From: Aspidapion aeneum | Lineage: Eukaryota > Arthropoda > Insecta > Coleoptera > Brentidae | DNA length: 64,000 nt | NCBI GenBank assembly: GCA_963576565.1 | Contig: OY755047.1 | Coordinates: 27,565,351-27,629,350, forward strand | Reading direction: 5' to 3' | In this document: positions 45,631-55,677 of the stretch, one piece after another | Numbering within the stretch: position 1 is the first letter of the stretch | Layout of the letters: every line of letters begins with the position of its first letter | Notes under the pieces: model-generated | Databases searched by the model: none | What the model was told of the DNA's origin: nothing | The model's input: only the letters and a program-made list of their open reading frames with translations | Position numbers and translations under genes: made by a program

Positions 45631-45933
45631 TATAATCGTCCCCTTTAAAAAAAAGTTGGTAATATTCGAACAAAAACTGATTCGAAGTTTTGTATAACGT
45701 CATACTGCTCTGAGGTTGAAGCGTCATGTACTGCAATCTCTATAGGCGATTATAAGCAACCAAAGAAGATCAGATTTTATTGCTGCCCAATGAACATTTT
45801 CTGAAACCTCTCGTGACAGAAATGTTTATAATAGGTATAAAGAAGCTTTCGTAGTAGGTTTATGGTATTTAGAAGTGTTTTCCAAGATTATTGTTTTTAA
45901 AGTTACCATAGATTATTGTTTTTAAAGTTACTA

Positions 45934-46495
45934 TAGAGGTATTCGGTAGTCCGGATTTTACTTGATTCAATAATCTAAACTCGCGTTTTTTCCAGAAAAT
46001 GCTTTATAATTCACATATTAATGCAGGTTTTAACATGTCATTTGGTTGGTTTGATGCGGCGTGTTGTGTCAAAGGCCGCATTCAGAAGTTCTCAACTAGC
46101 TTTTCGGGCAAGGGCAAGGTTATAGCACACGGTCGTGTCTAGAATGGGTCCAATCAAAAGGAAACAAAACTTTAACCACAAAAGAGAAGTCGGAGATTTC
46201 TGATGCACTAAAAAGTGATAGCGTTACTGGAAAAGCATTAGCTCCGGAGTATGGTGGATACATCAACAATCAGCGATATTCGGAAAAAATAAAGGCTTTG
46301 TATTCAATTCTTTGGAAATCCCTGTATGTTTTTTTACTCGCGTGCGGAAAGTGCTACTTTTGAAGTGGTAAGTGGATGAGTGCAGATAGGACATTACATT
46401 TTTTGTTATTAAAAAAATGTCCTCAACAATCCGGATTCCGTGATAATTCGTATCGTTTCGGTTTGAATTGATCCGGTTTATCGAGTCACCACTGT
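45934..46495 (+). mobile_element. Pogo/Tigger-like element with transposase N-terminus
   Basis: From about 46144 the plus strand encodes, with one early frameshift, the CENP-B-type helix-turn-helix of pogo-like transposases. KRKQ is followed by TTKEKSEI-like, DALKSDSVTGKALAPEYG-like and DIRKNKGFVFNSLEI-like segments up to about 46315. The catalytic DDE part is absent. Left TAGAGGTATTCGGTAGTCCG and right CGGTTTATCGAGTCACCACT are worn inverted ends next to TA. In complete elements the domain binds the terminal repeats. This copy is an internal-deletion derivative of about 560 bases. Confidence 0.75.
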
Positions 46496-46496
46496 A

Positions 46497-47088
46497 TTTT
46501 ATTAAAAATCCTAAACGGACAAAAATTGAATATTTATAAAATGAGTGTTGGTTATATTGCCGTCAAAAATATTATAAAACTTGCAGAATTTTGATATTTA
46601 AGTTTTATAAATTGGTCTTAAATTTATTTCAATTAACACGTTAATAAAAATGTTGGGAGCGACAAAAGTTATATAAATTGATGAAATACTTATATAAATA
46701 CTTTCTTATCAAACTTTAAGGATTTGGTAAATAGGTAGCATTTTTTGTTTATTTCGCACACTATCGATTAAATTTCACATTTCGGACATTACAGAGGTTT
46801 AATTTAATTTACTTATATTTCCTTCTTGTTAGGGTAGTTTAAAAAATGTACAGGTTTGAAATGTAAAATTAACCCGAGTGAATGTTTTTTCGTCGTCATC
46901 GTCATCGTGACGCAAACCAAATTTTCTATTGGTTCTGATAAAATGGATCGTGCTTAAGATTTTCTACTAGAGATTTTTCTCGAAAAATTGGAACAAATAT
47001 TTTTTTTCTTGAGTGACGTATAGTTTCGTATTTTGGCTGTTTAAAAAAAAACTGTACTGTACCGTTTAATAAATATAAATACTGTACA
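46497..47088. other. No recognisable feature
   Basis: AT-rich sequence between two pogo/Tigger-like elements. Contains CGTCGTCATCGTCATCGTGA at about 46892 and no domain. Confidence 0.4.
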
Positions 47089-47851
47089 CAGTGAAACCTC
47101 CTATAAGCGGACACTCACGGTTCCGTCGATTTTCTCCGCTTATTGGAGGTGTCTGCTTAAGAGAGGGAACTGCGAAAAAACGTACATGGTATTACTTATA
47201 ATATAACAGGATAACACAAACGGAAAACTAAACAACACTTCTTAATAGAAAATCGGTAAAAAATCAGGTAAACTTAATAAGTTCTTTACTAGGCGCCATT
47301 TCAAAGAGATCTATTACTACCCAACTGAACGACCGAAGTATTTAGTTTCCACATTAACATGGAAAGAGATAATTCCCCGGCTGCATAGTGCGTTCTTGCC
47401 AACATACTACATAACATTTAAGCCCATAGAAATAAAATTTCGGACTTCCATTGTCTTTATTTATTTTAAAACACGACGTTTCGGTTAGTAAGTATCTCTA
47501 ACCGTTATCAAGTGTGAACTTAACGGTTAGAGATACTTACTAACCGAAACGTCGTGTTTTAAAATAAATAAAGACAATGGAAGTCCGAAATTTTATTTCT
47601 ACACAATCATTGTCTACGAGTTTCAAACAAATTTAAGCCCATGTCGTGCAGCGCTCCGTCCCGTTTCAGAGGTTCGCGGCCGGTTAAGGGAGGTTTCGGA
47701 ATTTTTTAACCAAACAAAATTGTCCGCGTCCGGTTATTAGAGTGTCCGGTTATAGGAGAGAATTTTACATGTAATGAAACAGGCACAAGCTTGGTTCCAA
47801 CAAATTTGTCCGGTTAAAGGGAGTGTCCGCTTAATAGAGGTGTCCGCACTG
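47089..47851. mobile_element. Tigger-like MITE, interrupted by an insertion
   Basis: Left CAGTGAAACCTCCTATAAGC, then GGACACTC, faces right GAGTGTCCGCTTAATAGAGG, then TGTCCGCACTG, with TA beyond the right end. Sub-terminal blocks (TTATTGGAGGTGTC; GTCCGGTTATAGGAGAG) repeat the same theme. The CAGTG..CACTG ends and TA flank fit pogo/Tigger-like elements. No transposase. Subtracting the nested 47428-47630 insertion and its duplication leaves about 550 bases. Confidence 0.75.
47428..47630. mobile_element. Penelope-like terminal insertion: perfect 81-bp inverted repeat with 12-bp TSD
   Basis: Two arms (47427-47507 and 47521-47601) are exact inverted complements over 81 bases, separated by 13 bases. 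A 29-base tail ending GAGTTTCAAACAA follows the right arm. ATTTAAGCCCAT occurs immediately before (47416-47427) and after (47631-47642), a 12-base target duplication. The arm carries CTAACC-GAAACGTC. On the minus strand of the left arm this sits opposite TTGATAA, with a six-pair GGTTAG/CTAACC stem and an ACAC/GTGT helix: a hammerhead layout with two core substitutions and one extra base. Inverted terminal repeats and variable target duplications are known in Penelope-like elements; the assignment is inference. Confidence 0.75.
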
Positions 47852-48469
47852 TAGTTGTTTCTTTTGGTCTCACACAGAATGTTGCGTTGGCAAATTGTAG
47901 CCTCTTGAGTATTATTTTCAAAAGTGATCGGTGTACACTTTAGTAAATACTACTGCGTCTATAAGTTGGAGTTTCAGGGCCCGTCATTTCTCAAAGTTAC
48001 GCGTGTAGTAAAATAAAGTTCATTCCTCTATTCGACCAGTTGCGTGGGGTTGGTAACTTTATTTATAGAATTTTCATTAATAACAGGACAAAGGAAAGTC
48101 AGGTGAACCTAAACCGCTTAAAGATAAACCCTGACGTCACAATAATAATAATTGAAATAAAATGGAAACTGAAGTAAGCGAAATATAAATTGGTTTGAAA
48201 TGACATTTAACATTTAATGGAAAAATGAATAAATAAATCCTAGTATGCATTACCCACCCACTTTTTTGTAAATTTAATGAACATGTTTAATTAATTTGTG
48301 CATTTTTTAGTGAATGGCTTAAAAATAGTAAAAGCTGGTTTAAAAAAGTTATTTTGAAATTTTTACCTTCCCAGCCTGCGTAGCAATGGCTAGAGAAGGT
48401 ATTATTTTCGACGAAAAAATGTTTTTTGAGATAACGCCAAAAATGTGTTTTTGGATGTATATTCACTTA
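47852..48469. other. No recognisable feature
   Basis: AT-rich without coding signal or clear repeats. Confidence 0.4.
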
Positions 48470-48830
48470 TCCTAGCAATATCGTCGTGATGTCTGTGTGT
48501 CTTTGTGTATATTGTTTCTGTCCGTAACACGATAGCTCCTAAACCGCTGAACCGATTTTCATAAAATTTTCAGGTAAAATACTGGACTCCTACGAGCTGA
48601 TTAGATTTTGGTCAAAATCCATTAATGCTAATGACAGTTTTTTGACAATTAAAAACTTCTGCTATTTACTTTTTAACGGAGCTAGACTATGTTTTGCTCA
48701 ATAATCCGTAGGAGCTTTAGTTTCTGAGATATTTACAAAAAACTGTTTTCAAGGCTATTATATTATCATGGCTTCACTTGAACTGAATGGTGTCAGATCC
48801 GTAATGGATCCATTATTTTATGTATGTATG
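48470..48830. repeat. Dispersed non-coding repeat (partner at 59.1 kb)
   Basis: TAGGAGCTTTAGTTTCTGAG at about 48708 recurs at 59139, followed in both by ATATTT, CAAGGCTA and later ATCATGG/TAATGGATCC segments. The upstream part has the TGTCTGTGTGTCT..ACCGCTGAACCGATTTT pattern seen near 11.9 kb. No terminal repeats found. Confidence 0.6.
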
Positions 48831-48849
48831 AGGCCGTTATTCTTTGAAA

Positions 48850-49420
48850 TCAGAAATAATAGCAACATTTTACAGAGATTACTTAAACCTACTAAGACTA
48901 ACAACAAAATTTGACGGATATCAATCAAAAGAACAAGCAGGCATCAGAAAAGGCTTCAGTACAGATGACACCTATTAAACATGAAAATCCTAATAGAACG
49001 AGCCAACGAATACAAAATTCCACTATATATTGTATAACTGAAGAATTGCGTTTATAGACTTTGAAAGAGCTTTTGATAGCATTAAGCACTGGGCAGTATA
49101 AGCATCTTTAATTAATAGCTAAATAGATCACAGATACACAGAATTAATAGCCAATATACATATAAAACGAAACAACAACATCAATCAAAATCCACGAAGG
49201 AACACAGCCAATCCATATAAGAAGAGGTGTCAGCAGGGTGACATAATATCCCCTAAACTATTTAACCAGGCCCTAGATGTTTTTAAAAACTTAGATTGGT
49301 AAGAAATGGGCATCAAAGTAAACGGATAATACTTAAACCATCCAAGATATGCTGATGATGATGTAATAGCTGCAATCAAGAGACGAGTTAGATGGGCCTG
49401 GGCAGGTACTGTTACCTTAA
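48850..49420 (+). pseudogene. RTE-like LINE reverse transcriptase, internally deleted
   Basis: Plus-strand blocks: KEQAGIRKGFSTDD (about 48930-48970), MKILIERANEYKIPLYI (about 48980-49030), FIDFERAFDSIKHWAV-like (about 49045-49100), IKIHEGTQPIHIRRG and GDIISPKLFNQALDVFKNL (to about 49300). MGIKVNG and HPRYADDDVIAAI come next at about 49345. The YADD catalytic pair is intact. Immediately after it the sequence jumps to RRVRWAWAGT, a segment normally far downstream, so an internal deletion removed the rest. This resembles the insect 'endonuclease-reverse transcriptase' (RTE clade) proteins. Confidence 0.85.
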
Positions 49421-50167
49421 AGTTGAAACACCTTTAAACCCGTATAGGTTTTGAACCTTCAAAACAAAGAGTTAGTTATCTTTAACTAAAAAACATTAAT
49501 TTGCGTCACTCTGTAGCTAATGTGTTTGTTTAGTTTCAGAATATTTTTATAGTCTGGGGTATTTTTTATAAAAAATACCTTTTCTGCAAATATTACTATT
49601 TCTTATCAAAGAGTAACAATGAGAAAGAGATTTAGTTCCGGGAAGTAAATAATATGCGTTATCATTTATTTTTCGATAAGAACCAACTGGCGAGCTATAT
49701 TCATAAAAAGAAATTTAGGATACTATTACAACAATTAAGCAACGATTAATATGCGGAATGTTAAATAAATATCGTATGAAGTCTCATTTGCAGAAGTAAT
49801 ATATCTCTTAGCTAGAACACAACTTCGGAATAAAAAGAAACTTTTAACATCAAGCAGTTCTACGAAAAAGAAACTTTATAAAAAAATTTATAAAACCTAT
49901 CAAGCCTGATAGATCCAGATAAATGGACAATAACAAAAAATAATAAATAACTGATGAGGCTGCTTTGAAAGAAATAGTTATAAGTAGTCCAAAAATTACT
50001 TCTCGACGCCACCCCCGAGTTAGGTCTTTTGGCACACATAAGAAAAGGATTTTTATTTTTTAATTGGTTGCATTTGGCCCAAATCTAAGTTTAATATTCA
50101 CACACAATCAAGTCCTACCTAGATTTTTAAATTGATAATTAGCACCCTTTACTACTGTTTTAAAGTA
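49421..50167. other. No recognisable feature
   Basis: AT-rich; only short open frames without domains. Confidence 0.4.
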
Positions 50168-51850
50168 CAATTCCAATGGAGCAACATTTAGACAAGATGT
50201 AGCATGTGCAATTCCAATAAAGCAACATTTAGACTAGATGTAGGATGCTAGGTAGCAGAATAAGCATGTCGAACAATTTCGGCATTTATCCGATAGTCAT
50301 CGGTTCAGTTGCATCATATATCCTGCGACATAGAGTGTAAATAAGATAGTATTAAGAAAACCACTTCATTTATTCAAGATTATTGTTATTCTCTGAAATT
50401 ATGGAATAACAAAATTACTGATATATAAAGACAAGAAACAGATAGCTATTAAATAAGAATGCACCATGATTGAGGTAAAAAAGAACATCAAGAATTTGCG
50501 TTTTGCTTTCCATCGTGAAAGAAAAAAAGCTACCACAATCAAAGAAAAGCTATTACAATCGTTTTACATACATAATGTGCAAACTAATGTTGCCTCTATT
50601 GAATTGGTTCTAGGTGCATACCACAAGCATATGCTACAAACTGCATGCCACAGTGAGCGACAAGTTGCTCGTGCAACATTGTTTAAATGTTTGCGACTTA
50701 CTCGCATATCTACAAATGGGAAACACTAGGCGACCGACGTGTAGCATGTTACATGTTGCCTAAAGTTGCCCTAGTGGAATTGCTCTTTAGTCTTAAGACG
50801 TAATTCCACTAAAGAAACATTTAAAAAACATGTAGCATGCGACAATGACACATGCTACTCTCAGTCTTTCAATTTAAGCAACATGCCACAATGAGTATGT
50901 CAAATGTTGGCATTCTCGACATGCTAAACTACTTTGTTTATTTAAGATTTTCATAATTTTCTGGAAATACGAAATAATAAAATTTCTGATATAACTTACA
51001 AAGACAACAAAATTAAAAATGATAAACTAAACAAATAGTGATTAAACCCAAATGCACTATGATTGAGGTGAAAAAGAAAATCAAATTTGCGTTTCGCTTT
51101 CCGTCGTGAAAGAAAAAATCTACAACAAAAAAAAGAAAAGCTATTACAATCGTTAAGACATGATGACGTAAACTAAAGTTGCCTCTATTGGATTGATTAT
51201 TTTTATAGACATATGCTACAAAACACAATCGAAAGTGAGCGACAAGTTGCTCCTGTAACATTGTTAAAATATTTGCCGCATTGTAACATGTTCCCCAGTG
51301 GAATTACGCTGTAATCCTAAGGCCCAATTCCAGTAAAGTAACATTTAGGAAACATATAGCATGCGACACTAATGCATGCTACCCCCAGTCTTTTAACCAG
51401 AGCGACATGCAGCATGCGACAATGACGCGTGCCACATTTTCGGCATTTTTCCGATAGTCATCGGTTCGGTGCGACATGTATGCCACGACATGGAATGGAA
51501 TATTAAGAAATTTGTTTATTCAAGATTATCATATCATAGTTTTCCGGAATTATGGAATAATAAAGTTACTGCTATATAAAGACAACAAATTTAAAAATGA
51601 TAAGTTAAAACAGATAGCAATTAAGTATGCAAATGAACCATGATTGAGATAAAAAATTAAATCAAGAATTTGCGTTTTGCTTTTCATCCTCACAAAAAAA
51701 AGCTACAACAATCAAGGAAAAGCTATTACAATTTTAGAGATGATGCCGCAAACTGAAGTGATTGACGGATGCCACAAGAATATGCTACAAACCGCACGCG
51801 ACAGTAAGTGACAAGTTGGTTTTGCAGCATTGTTTAAATGTTTGAAGCGC
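50168..51850. mobile_element. Head-to-tail array of three MITE-like elements carrying a MADF-domain fragment
   Basis: Three related units: 50168-50782, 50801-51309 and 51325-51850. Each of the first two starts with an AATTCCA(C/A)T-type end and stops with its inverse AGTGGAATT, and short similar spacers separate the units. All contain GTAGCATG(C)GACA motifs, an ATCGG-containing block (GATAGTCATCGGTTC) and a segment read on the plus strand as IEVKKNIKNLRFAFHRERKK in unit 1. That segment resembles the second half of a MADF (Myb/SANT-like) domain, as found in insect regulators and PIF/Harbinger accessory proteins. In unit 1 an 87-codon frame is open (50466-50729). Units 2 and 3 are broken but keep the motif. 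The right end of unit 3 is lost. Confidence 0.65.
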
Positions 51851-52309
51851 TTTTAGTCTCACAGATCAAGTCTTGTAGCAAAAAATATCGAATAGTCCGT
51901 TGAGAAAATATTCTCTAAGGGCAAAAAACCAGCTTTACACGAGAGAAAAAATTGTAATGGTAAAACTAATTGAAACGATGCCTTCGAGGGGTTCTTGCAA
52001 ATGAAATTTCACGCGTTCAATAAATAATATTGCAAGTTCGACTGCAGCATTGGAAAAAAATTGTTTGCTTAATAAAAAACAATGTCTCTACCCAGCAGTT
52101 TAAAACACATTTGTTTTTCTTATTAAAATTAATCATTTTAAATTCTATTATTATATTCATGTAGTTTTTAGAGTTTTAAGTCTCGAAAGCACAAAAGTAT
52201 ATTGGGTTTTTAAAGAAATATCGTGGAAATCACCGGGAAAAAGAAACAATGAAGTTTCCGCGGGAACCCCTTTCTTATAACAAATACAAGAAGATGCTTT
52301 TGACATTTT
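51851..52309. other. No recognisable feature
   Basis: AT-rich spacer between the array and the LINE relic. Confidence 0.4.
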
Positions 52310-53560
52310 ATTTGACGACGAAGGTTGGCAATCATCATGGCAATTCCTATCTTGGATGCAGCCGCTCTAAAAAGCTCTATCGATGAGTATCCATACCACT
52401 CTCAGCCAGGATATTCTTCTTCTGTCTACAATTCGTATTCCTTGCTTGGATTTTGCCCTGCATAATTAGTTGAAGTAGGGCATATCTTGGTCCTCGGGTC
52501 ACATGGCCAAGATATTGAAGTTTTCTCCTGTTAATTGTTAGCAGTAATTCTCTTTCGATATTTAGTCGCTAAAGTATTTCTAAGTTAGGTATTCGATCGA
52601 CCCAAGATATCTTAAGTATTCTTCTGTAGACCCACATCTCAAAAGCTGCGAGCCTTCTGATTATCTCTGCGTTTAATGCCCATACCTCGACACCATAGAG
52701 CAGAGTGGTGAGGACATAACATATAACCCGGCTAAGTCTAAGATTCAAGCAAAGACCTCTGTTGCATAAAACTTTTTTCATGTTATTGAAATTTGAGCCT
52801 TTTTTTTTCTATGCGCACTTTTATTTCTTTTATTTGGTGTAATCGTTATTACAGGTAATCGTAGTTCCAAGATAAGTATACTTTTCCACTTGTTCAATGG
52901 GTTCACCTTTGACATTTAGCTGTTCATTGATATTCTGGACCGTTTTTGCAATTTTCATAAAGTTAGTTTTCTTTGCGTTGAGTGTGAGTCCAGACTCTTC
53001 GCTGTAACGAATGAGTGTCCATAATTCTTTGTAAATCTTTAAAGTTTTCCGCTAAAATTACGGTATCATTAGCGTATCTAAGAACAACTATAGGAACTCC
53101 ATTAACTTTTTTTTAGAGTGGGCATTAAATAAAATACGGGAAAGCAAACAACCTTGGCGTACACCTCTCGTGATCTTGATGGCCTCGGAGGTGTGTTGGT
53201 TCACTCTGACGGTTGCGTTTTGATGTAGTAAAGATTTGAGATGATTTGCAGGTCTTGAATATCTAAGTTCTTACACTGTAATACTTTAATTAACTGATCG
53301 AGGCGTACTTTATCAAACGCTTTGTTATAATCGATGAAACAGGTATATGTCTTGACTAACATCTAGACAACGTTGTACCAGAACATTAAATGCAAATAGT
53401 GCCTCTCTTGTTCCCAATCCTTTACGGAACCCAAACTGACTGTCACTTATGTCCAAGTCTAGTTTCTGGTGAATGCTGCACTGTTTTGCGTTTGACTTTT
53501 TGGGTAAACAGATAAAAACTGATGAAAGCCATTCCTTTGGCAATTTACCGGACTTATAAA
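52310..53560 (-). pseudogene. LINE reverse transcriptase to C-terminus, broken
   Basis: Read on the minus strand from 53545: PKEWLSSVFICLPKKSNAKQ, then DSQFGFRKGLGTREALFAF (about 53440-53390) and QRCLDVSQDIYLFHRL, where frame changes begin. Then comes the catalytic block at about 53070, RYANDTVILAENFKDLQ, where the first Asp of YADD is Asn. After reverse transcriptase: MKKVLCNRGLCLNLRLSRV, YGVEVWALNAEIIRRLAAFE and MWVYRRILKISWVDRIP (52780-52570), then RRKLQYLGHVTRGPRYALLQ (about 52530-52470). Same family as the plus-strand fragment at 17820-18420. Probably RTE-like. Non-functional. Confidence 0.9.
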
Positions 53561-53570
53561 AAGAGTTTAA

Positions 53571-53695
53571 GGGTCCATCTCACCAACTTTTTTTTCGGTT
53601 CCATAGCTTAAGCATTTCTTAATATAATCATAATATGACGTAATAAGGAACATTTTAGGCTAAGTAACGAAAACAAAAGTCGGTGCGATGGGCCC
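53571..53695. mobile_element. Harbinger-like MITE, 125 bp, copy 2
   Basis: GGGTCCATCTCACCAACTTT at the left faces AAAAGTCGGTGCGATGGGCCC at the right (ends only quoted), with TAA directly repeated outside (53568-53570, 53696-53698). Same length and arms as 22947-23071. It sits at the 5' edge of the minus-strand LINE relic and may have inserted into it. Confidence 0.85.
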
Positions 53696-53698
53696 TAA

Positions 53699-54238
53699 GA
53701 GTCTCACCATGGCTAAGGTTACTATATAATGAAGTTCCTTATACAGTGACTTTAACCATGACATCCAAATATTGATCAATCATGAGCTTCATCATTTATC
53801 CCCCTCAACCCCAAAAAAATTAATAATTTTAAGGTTATAAGTATGCATTTTTCGTTATAAAACAAAATTTAAATATTATGTACCAACTAAAAACGCCATT
53901 ACTGTCCTCTTTTAGTTATATTACAAGATCAAATAAAAATTATCTTAAAATCATAAATAGTGCGATGAAATAAATCTAAAGCTCATAACTATATTTAAAG
54001 TTGCAATAATAATCCATTTATAGCTGTTTATCATTGGCTAGATTGCCAATTAAATTTTAACCATAAACTTTTACTATTGGTTTAATAACTCGTATTAAAT
54101 CTCGGTTTAAATGTTATTATTAATGGGTTTTTGATAGCGCTAAATGGTTCTTCACCTGCTTATCGAAATTTTGATAAGCCGACTTGCTTAATAGCACAGA
54201 ATCTGTTTCTTGTTCGTCCCAGCGACGCACATAACGGT
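53699..54238. other. No recognisable feature
   Basis: AT-rich. No repeat partner or domain seen. Confidence 0.4.
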
Positions 54239-54246
54239 ATTTTATG

Positions 54247-55368
54247 CAGTGGCGGCTGCTACAGGGAGGGCAACGGGGGCAGTGCCCTCCCAAAACTAGA
54301 CAACAAACAGTATTTTTAATTGATTTATTTAAGAAACGTTAAATCTTCCCGTACGACATGTCTAGTTCTTTTTTTTAGTCTGTGGTTAACAAAAGGCGAT
54401 TAATTGGTTAAACTTTTTTAGCATAAATAATTACAAGCCGGCAGCACCGCGCGGGACAAAATTTCAATTTCTCATTATGTTCTCGCGCGGGGTCGTGAGG
54501 AATATTTGTTTTAGTTGACGTCGGCCATATTCATCGTGCGAAAACGTTCGTTGCCCTTCCTACGTGTTGCCGGTTCTATCTTTAGTAAAGACGTATGAGT
54601 TTGTTTTGATTTGAGATAGGTCAGTAGTTAAAAGCCTTGCCGGTCGCGTGTCCATTATTTGTTTTTGTTTTTGTTTGTTTTCAAAATGGAAATAAATACC
54701 GTCGATTATATATAGTTAACACTTCAATTACAAATGAAATCATTAGGGCCACATAAACCGGACAAAATCCTAAAATTTAACCAAAATTTTAGTGCAAGTA
54801 ATAAAAAATTATACGATGCTGAAAATTGGTTGTGCGGTTGTGAAAAACCAAATGGTTTATTTGCTTTATTTGTATAATTATAAACAATCCACGAAGAGAT
54901 CCTGCGTGGGTGGCAAAGAGAATGACACAATTGGCACTTTAATGAAAAGTTAAAGACACAAAGTAAGTGCTACTTATTTAAATAACCACAAAGAATTTTC
55001 TATGCTAGGCAAGACTGATATTAAGTGCTAATTGAATAGTGCCTATAGGCAAACCATTACCGAACATGATGAAAATGTGGCAAAAAATAGACATTACTTA
55101 GTAGGTTAATAGACTGTTTAAAATTCTGTGAGATTTTTGAGGTTGCTCTACTGGGCCATGATGATTCTGAAACGTGCTAATCCGAGCACTTGTAAAAGAA
55201 GGGCGAATAGACTTTATCTATAAAGAAATAAACTAAAAACTACACCACGTAGCTGCTTGTTTGTTAAATGCTAAAATAAAATTGTTTAGGTAAGTTTTTT
55301 ATCTCCTTGTCCTTGCAATATAAATTTCTGCGCCCCCCCTTAATTCATAACGTCACCAGCCGCCACTG
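54247..55368 (+). mobile_element. hAT element with perfect 8-bp TSD and transposase N-terminal relic
   Basis: The ends CAGTGGCGGCTG and CAGCCGCCACTG are inverted. ATTTTATG is directly repeated at 54239-54246 and 55369-55376, a perfect 8-base duplication. Inside, the plus strand encodes part of a hAT transposase of the zinc-finger MYM/TTF type: LGPHKPDKILKFNQNFSAS (about 54745), ENWLCGCEKPNGLFAL (about 54820), and after frame breaks RLIDCLKFCEIFEVALLGHD (about 55105-55165). The catalytic region and dimerisation domain are missing. A GC-rich leader at 54430-54600 precedes the coding relic. The intact duplication suggests a fairly young insertion of an already deleted copy. Confidence 0.9.
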
Positions 55369-55677
55369 ATTTTATGATAAAAGCTTGCCAAAATTATCAA
55401 ATATTGGCGTATCAAAACAGTTTTTTGTTAGTTTGTAGATAAAAGTTTGGAGAATAAAAAACGTTTCTCTTTTTTAAATTTATGATAAGAATCGTGTAAA
55501 CGATGACGATGCCACCGAATTTTGATGATTTTGTAACAGACTTTGCAAAAAATAAAAAGTTTCTTAAATTTTTGATTCAAGTGATAATTTTTATTTTTCT
55601 TATGGATGTGTCGGAGGCAAGTTTGTGTGATATAATCATTCTATAAAAAGTACCATCAGACCCTTCGCAACGTAGTA

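Noticed and set aside
47427..47601. Perfect palindrome dismissed as assembly artefact
   Set aside because: Not accepted as artefact, because 12-bp flanking duplications and an asymmetric 29-base tail argue for a real insertion; still listed for long-read confirmation.
50466..50729. 87-codon frame as a host gene
   Set aside because: The same segment occurs, broken, in two neighbouring repeat units, and no splice sites or full MADF domain are seen. Annotated as part of the element array.
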